64,000 bases of DNA from an uncultured Bacteroidales bacterium. GTDB taxonomy: Bacteria; Bacteroidota; Bacteroidia; Bacteroidales; Paludibacteraceae. The notes under the pieces are model-generated. The model saw only the letters and a list, made by a program, of their open reading frames with translations, was not told the DNA's origin and made no database searches. The translations under genes and the position numbers were made by a program. Positions 59,801-64,000 of the stretch are shown here, piece after piece. The DNA is taken from contig ONJT01000006.1 in the NCBI GenBank assembly GCA_900318245.1, forward strand, positions 1-64,000. Direction: 5' to 3'. The stretch's first letter is position 1, and the number at the start of each line of letters is the position of its first letter.

Positions 59801-61096
59801 GATCTCCGGATCGCGGCGATCGATGATCTTCTTCGCCGATTTGACGGTCTTCACCTTTCCGCGCTCGAGGAGCTTACGGATGATGAACGGCTTATAGAGT
59901 TCAGCCGCCATCTCTTTCGGCAGACCGCACTCGTGCATCTTGAGCTCCGGACCTACGACGATAACTGAACGCGCGGAGTAGTCCACACGCTTACCGAGCA
60001 GGTTCTGACGGAAACGTCCTTGCTTACCCTTAAGGGAGTCAGAGAGCGACTTGAGCGGGCGGTTAGCCTCCGACTTCATAGCCGTGGTCTTACGGCTGTT
60101 GTCGAAGAGGGAGTCAACTGCTTCCTGAAGCATACGCTTCTCGTTACGAAGGATGACATCCGGGGCTTTGATCTCTACGAGACGTTTGAGTCGGTTATTA
60201 CGGATGATGACACGACGATAGAGGTCGTTGAGGTCGGAGGTCGCGAAACGACCACCGTCCAGCGGCACGAGCGGACGCAGTTCCGGCGGGGTGACAGGAA
60301 TAGCCTGAAGCACCATCCACTCGGGACGGTTCTTACCGTTCGAAGCACGGAAAGCCTCTACGACTTGGAGGCGCTTGAGGGCCTCCTGGCGGCGCTGTAC
60401 GGACGACGACTTGTCAGCCGTAGCACGCAGCTCGTACGACAGTTGGTCAAGGTCGATAGCAGCGAGCAGGTCATAAATCGCCTCCGCACCCATCTTGATG
60501 ATGACCTTGTTGGGATCGGTATCCTCAAGCAGTTCGTTACCCTCGGGGAGGATATCGACAACTTGCTGGTACTGGTCCTCGTCCAAAAGCATCTTGTTCT
60601 CGATAGGAATACGGTTCTTATCGGTCTCGTGCTTCTCGCCGATCTCCTGACCCTCGAGGGCACCGGCACGTACGACGATGTATTTCTCGTAGTAAATGAC
60701 GGACTCGAGTTTCTTAGTCGGGATACCGAGGAGCGATGCCATCTTCGACGGCAGGGAGCGGAGATACCAGATGTGGGCAACGGGAACGACGAGTTTGATA
60801 TGACCCATACGCTCACGACGCACCTTCTTCTCGGTCACCTCTACGCCGCATCGCTCGCAGACGATACCTTTATAACGGATACGTTTGTACTTACCGCAGT
60901 GGCACTCGTAATCCTTGGTAGGACCGAAGATGCGCTCGCAGAACAGTCCGTCACGCTCCGGTTTATAGGTACGATAGTTGATAGTTTCCGGTTTGAGCAC
61001 CTCGCCGGACGAGAGTTGCATGATCTCATCGGGCGACGCAAGACCGATAGAGATCTTGGTGAAACCGGTTTTCTTATTTTCTTGTTTAAAAGCCAT
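56810..61096 (-). CDS. rpoC: DNA-directed RNA polymerase subunit beta'
   Basis: 1428 residues. Zinc-binding [20 protein letters not shown] near the N-terminus, the catalytic [12 protein letters not shown] motif with three Asp, the bridge/trigger-helix region [20 protein letters not shown], and the second zinc site [13 protein letters not shown]. It forms the active centre with RpoB. It starts 16 bases after rpoB. Full length for Bacteroidota. Confidence 0.99.
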   Translation of the reverse strand: MAFKQENKKTGFTKISIGLASPDEIMQLSSGEVLKPETINYRTYKPERDGLFCERIFGPTKDYECHCGKYKRIRYKGIVCERCGVEVTEKKVRRERMGHIKLVVPVAHIWYLRSLPSKMASLLGIPTKKLESVIYYEKYIVVRAGALEGQEIGEKHETDKNRIPIENKMLLDEDQYQQVVDILPEGNELLEDTDPNKVIIKMGAEAIYDLLAAIDLDQLSYELRATADKSSSVQRRQEALKRLQVVEAFRASNGKNRPEWMVLQAIPVTPPELRPLVPLDGGRFATSDLNDLYRRVIIRNNRLKRLVEIKAPDVILRNEKRMLQEAVDSLFDNSRKTTAMKSEANRPLKSLSDSLKGKQGRFRQNLLGKRVDYSARSVIVVGPELKMHECGLPKEMAAELYKPFIIRKLLERGKVKTVKSAKKIIDRRDPEIYEILEHVMEGHPVLLNRAPTLHRHGILAFQPKMIEGKAIQLHPLACAGFNADFDGDQMAVHLPLSNEAILEAQLLMLGSHNILDPANGNPITVPSQDMILGLYYITKEREGVKGEGLTFYSQEEAIIALNEGRVDIHAKVNVRVNGEIIETTPGRVIVNQYVPEEIGYQNVLMKKGAVKSIISKVIKTCGVARAAQFLDDIKDLGYYRAFRGGLSFNLNDILIPEEKKALIEKGNGIVDQITELYNEGEVSDDQRYRQVVDTWKQIDGEMTTILMDHMKSADQGFNSVYMMMDSGARGNQQQIKQLAGIRGIMAKPMKAGATDTRPDIENPVLANFKEGMSVLEYFISTHGARKGLADTALKTADAGYLTRRLVDVSHDVIINEEDCGTLRGLTARAIKDANGHTIASLTLRILGRVSVHDILDNEGNLIVAAGEEIREAACEAIEAAGIEEVDIRSVLTCESKHGVCAKCYGRNLASRKMVQKGEAVGVIAAQAIGEPGTQLTLRTFHSGGLAGGAAAQGTYNLTRDGIVEIEDLRTITTAAGDVIVVSRQNAMTLKDEKTGVILSNFDIPYASKLFVTPGQKYEKGTLVCEWDPYKTPLIIELDGFIKYEDVIEGVTCKTEIDEQTGKKEVSITDTKDKTKMPQAHIVDARGNILRTYNLPVKASLIHQDGDAVKIGDNLFSMARATNRGGDITSGLPRITELFEARNPSNPAVVAEIDGEISFGKIKRGNRELFITSKLGEQKAYLIPLTKQILVQEGDYVRAGHALSDGAITPDDILSIQGPTAVQDYIVNEAQAVYRMQGVEINDKHFEIIVRQMMRKVEILEAGDTRFLEGDIVDKLDFLEENDRIWGRKVVTDAGESENLHEGQIVTARRLHDENSSLRRRDKKLVKARDAECATAKQILQGITRAALGTKSFMSAASFQETTKVLNEAAIRGKVDTLEGMKENVICGNLIPAGTGMREFQKIAVHNQEEYAAIQAAREAAEAALNGDE

Positions 61097-61112
61097 GTTA
61101 AGTCCTCCTGAT

Positions 61113-63998
61113 TTATTCCATGTTAATACTGAGTGCCAGACCTTGCAACTCGTGCAGCAGCACGTTCAACGACTCGGGTAGACCCGGCGTCGGGAACGGT
61201 TCGCCCTTCACGATCGCCTCGTAGGTGCGGGCACGTCCGGTTACATCATCAGACTTGATTGTTAATATCTCTTGGAGCACGTGAGCGGCGCCGTGAGCCT
61301 CGAGGGCCCAAACCTCCATCTCACCGAAACGCTGACCACCGAACTGGGCCTTACCGCCGAGCGGCTGCTGGGTGATGAGGCTGTACGGACCGATGGAACG
61401 GGCGTGCATCTTATCATCGACCATGTGGCCGAGTTTCATGAAGTAGGTCACGCCGACCGTCGCCATCTGGTCGAAGGGTTCACCGGTCTCTCCGTCATAG
61501 AGCTGGGTCTTACCGGCGCGCGGCAGGCCTGCTTTGTCGGTCCACTCGTCGAGTTGCTCCATCGTACAACCGTCGAAGATCGGGGTCGAGAATTTGACAC
61601 CGAGTTCGGCACCGGCCCAACCGAGGACAGCCTCGAAGATCTGACCGATATTCATACGAGAAGGCACACCCATCGGGTTGAGGACGATATCTACCGGCGT
61701 ACCGTCCGCGAGGAACGGCATGTCCTCTACGCGTACGATCTTCGAGACGATACCCTTGTTACCGTGACGACCGGCCATCTTATCACCCACGCGGATCTTA
61801 CGGCGTTTCGCGACATAGACTTTCGCCATCTGGATGATACCGTTAGGCAGTTCGTCGCCGATGGTGAGGTTGAATTTCTCGCGCTTGAGTTGCGCATCCA
61901 TCTCCTTATACTTGGCGATGTAGTTCATGATGCACTGTGCTACGAGTTCGTTCTTATGTGCGTCGGAGGTCCAGTTCTCCATGAGGACAGCGAAGTAGTC
62001 GATCTCATTGAGGCGCTCCTTGCTGAAGTGCTGACCCTTCGCGATGAGTTCGGTACCGAGGATATCCTTGACGGATGCAGCCTGTTTGCCGTTCAACAAC
62101 GCATAGAGTTTGTCGATCAGCTGCTGGCGCAGTGCCTCCGCTTTCTTCTGGAACGCGCCATCCATCTCCTGGAGCGTGAGCTTATCCTCCATCTTCTGCT
62201 TGCGGTCTTTGTTCGCGCGGCAGTAGAGTTTCTTATCGATGATCACACCGTCGAGAGACGGGCTGCACTTTAGGGAAGCGTCCTTGACGTCTCCGGCCTT
62301 GTCGCCGAAGATAGCCTTGAGCAGTTTCTCCTCCGGACTCGGATCGGTCTCACCCTTCGGGGTGATCTTACCGATGAGGATGTCACCCGGCTGCACGTAC
62401 GCACCGACACGGATGATACCGTTCTCGTCGAGGTCCTTGGTGGCATCTTCCGATACGTTGGGGATGTCGGCGGTGAACTCCTCCATACCGCGCTTGGTGT
62501 CGCGCACCTCGAGCAGTTGCTCAACGACATGCACAGAGGTGTACATATCTTCGCGAACGATACGCTCGCTGAGCACGATCGCATCCTCGTAGTTGTAACC
62601 CTTCCAAGGGATATACGCTACCTTGAGGTTCTTTCCGAGCGCCAACTCACCGGCCTGGGTAGCATAACCCTCGGTGAGGATCTGGCCCTTCTCTACGTGG
62701 TCGCCCTTGCGAACGAGCGGATGCAGGTCGATGGTCGTGTTCTGGTTCGTCTTCTCGAACTTCGGCATCTTATATTCTTTCTCCGCAGAGTCGAAGGAGA
62801 CGTACTCCTCTTCCTCGGTGCGGTTATAATGGATGCGGATGACGTCAGCGTCCACATAGGTCACTTCGCCATCCCCCTCCGCTACGATCTGGGTACGGCT
62901 GTCGGTGACGAGTTGCTCCTCGATACCGGTACCTACGATCGGTGCCTCCGAGGTGAGCAGAGGTACTGCCTGGCGCATCATGTTCGATCCCATCAACGCA
63001 CGGTGGGCATCATCGTGCTCGAGGAACGGGATGAGCGAAGCCGCTACGGAAGCGATCTGGCACGGCGCTACGTCCATGAGGTTGACCTCCGACGGCGCAA
63101 CGACGGGGAAGTCAGCACCCAGACGTGTCTTAACCGTCTTGCGGATGAACGAACCGTCCTCGCGGAGCGGTGCGTTACCCTGTGCTACCACCTTATCCTC
63201 TTCGTCCTCGGCGGTCAGATAAACGACGTGGTCGTTGTCGAGGTCCACCACGCTGTCATGAACAGGACGGTACGGGGTCTCGATGAAACCGAGGTCATTG
63301 ATTTTCGCGTAGATACACATGGACGAGATAAGACCGATGTTCGGACCTTCCGGACTCTCGATCGGACACAGACGACCATAGTGGGTATAGTGTACGTCTC
63401 GCACCTCGAATCCGGCACGGTCACGACTCAGACCGCCGGGGCCAAGGGCCGACATACGGCGCTTGTGGGTGATCTCGGCCAACGGGTTCTGCTGATCCAT
63501 GAACTGGCTCAGGGCGTTGGTACCGAAATACGAGTTGATGATCGACGAGATCGACTTCGCGTTGATCAGGTCGGTCGGGGTGAAGACCTCGTTGTCGCGA
63601 ACGTTCATACGCTCACGTACCGTGCGTGCCATACGCGCCAGACCGATACCGAACTGGTTGTAGAGCTGCTCGCCTACGGTGCGGACACGACGGTTGGAGA
63701 GGTGGTCGATATCGTCCACTTCGGCGTTGCTGTTGCACAGCATGACGAGGTACTTGATGATCTCGATGATATCCTCCTTGGTCAGGACACGAGTGTCGTC
63801 CGGGATAGACATGCTCAGCTTGCGGTTGATACGATACCGTCCTACCTCACCCAGGTCATAACGTTTCTGGCTGAAGAAGAGGTTCATGATCATCTCGCGT
63901 GCCGTAGCGTCATCGGCCGGCTCGGCGTTACGCAACTGGCGGTAGATATAGAGCACCGCCTCTTTCTCCGTCTTCGCCGGGTCCTTCTGCAGGGTGTT
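61113..63998 (-). CDS. rpoB: DNA-directed RNA polymerase subunit beta (5' end outside window)
   Basis: About 960 C-terminal residues are present; the frame is open to the right edge, so roughly the first 300 residues are missing. The rifampicin region [20 protein letters not shown] then [18 protein letters not shown], the catalytic-core stretch [20 protein letters not shown], and the C-terminal [20 protein letters not shown] are present. Cotranscribed with rpoC. Confidence 0.98.
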   Translation of the reverse strand, partial: NTLQKDPAKTEKEAVLYIYRQLRNAEPADDATAREMIMNLFFSQKRYDLGEVGRYRINRKLSMSIPDDTRVLTKEDIIEIIKYLVMLCNSNAEVDDIDHLSNRRVRTVGEQLYNQFGIGLARMARTVRERMNVRDNEVFTPTDLINAKSISSIINSYFGTNALSQFMDQQNPLAEITHKRRMSALGPGGLSRDRAGFEVRDVHYTHYGRLCPIESPEGPNIGLISSMCIYAKINDLGFIETPYRPVHDSVVDLDNDHVVYLTAEDEEDKVVAQGNAPLREDGSFIRKTVKTRLGADFPVVAPSEVNLMDVAPCQIASVAASLIPFLEHDDAHRALMGSNMMRQAVPLLTSEAPIVGTGIEEQLVTDSRTQIVAEGDGEVTYVDADVIRIHYNRTEEEEYVSFDSAEKEYKMPKFEKTNQNTTIDLHPLVRKGDHVEKGQILTEGYATQAGELALGKNLKVAYIPWKGYNYEDAIVLSERIVREDMYTSVHVVEQLLEVRDTKRGMEEFTADIPNVSEDATKDLDENGIIRVGAYVQPGDILIGKITPKGETDPSPEEKLLKAIFGDKAGDVKDASLKCSPSLDGVIIDKKLYCRANKDRKQKMEDKLTLQEMDGAFQKKAEALRQQLIDKLYALLNGKQAASVKDILGTELIAKGQHFSKERLNEIDYFAVLMENWTSDAHKNELVAQCIMNYIAKYKEMDAQLKREKFNLTIGDELPNGIIQMAKVYVAKRRKIRVGDKMAGRHGNKGIVSKIVRVEDMPFLADGTPVDIVLNPMGVPSRMNIGQIFEAVLGWAGAELGVKFSTPIFDGCTMEQLDEWTDKAGLPRAGKTQLYDGETGEPFDQMATVGVTYFMKLGHMVDDKMHARSIGPYSLITQQPLGGKAQFGGQRFGEMEVWALEAHGAAHVLQEILTIKSDDVTGRARTYEAIVKGEPFPTPGLPESLNVLLHELQGLALSINME

Positions 63999-64000
63999 GA

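Noticed and set aside
56810..61111. Long + strand ORFs (1097 and 363 codons) opposite rpoC
   Set aside because: They mirror the reverse strand of rpoC, whose catalytic motifs are intact; the products are low-complexity Asp/Glu/Val-rich and match nothing known.

Overview
This window looks like a chromosomal segment of an uncultured-type, gut-associated Bacteroidales bacterium (Paludibacteraceae/Prevotella-like; lineage is inferred from gene content only). The evidence is a SusC/SusD pair, the Bacteroidota-type promoter pattern (TTG near -33 and TAnnTTTG near -7) in front of many genes, GGGtGRT and DUF4924 family proteins, lipoprotein-rich envelope genes, and large secreted proteins with a shared short C-terminal motif.

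Layout. 1-1000: 3' part of a GGGtGRT-family gene. 1042-5963: a small outer-membrane barrel, then five envelope genes of unknown role (two are paralogues, one DUF6175-like). 6172-12913: a CPA2-type cation/proton antiporter, a barrel protein, and a 1523-residue protein that joins a TamB-like N-terminus to an Omp85/TamA-like barrel. 12930-19933: housekeeping genes tyrS, tRNA-Gln, rplY, pth, an Hsp15-like S4 protein, DUF4924, nth, recA and a COG2509-type FAD protein. 19990-29678: a small pectin locus (GH28 on +; on - a tandem-duplicated secreted protein, a PL1 pectate lyase, SusD, SusC). 29876-34914 (-): topB downstream of a Wzc-like kinase and a Wza-like export lipoprotein. 35168-37550 (+): sigma-54 activator, LptE-like lipoprotein, secG.

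37,700-56,800 is the accessory part, with all recognised genes on the - strand. At 37,847-40,824 five copies of a hairpin repeat each lie just 3' of a small transcription unit: a DUF3791/DUF3990 module, HigBA, a 40-aa gene, a VapD pair, and the 47-aa gene behind a giant secreted protein. At 40,836-48,954 and 49,938-56,048 are two loci of the same design: a promoter, one or more toxin-antitoxin units, a giant secreted repeat protein (1952 and about 1731 aa), then a 42-47-aa peptide gene. Copies of one leader sequence precede several units inside each locus. A structured, partly duplicated non-coding stretch (56,134-56,710) separates this part from rpoC and the truncated rpoB at the right edge.

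Across the window, short dispersed repeats fill spacers and in several places run in frame into coding sequence. The most unusual items are the TamB-Omp85 fusion, the hairpin-punctuated cassette array, and the two toxin-antitoxin/giant protein/peptide loci. No integrase, transposase, CRISPR array or rRNA was seen.
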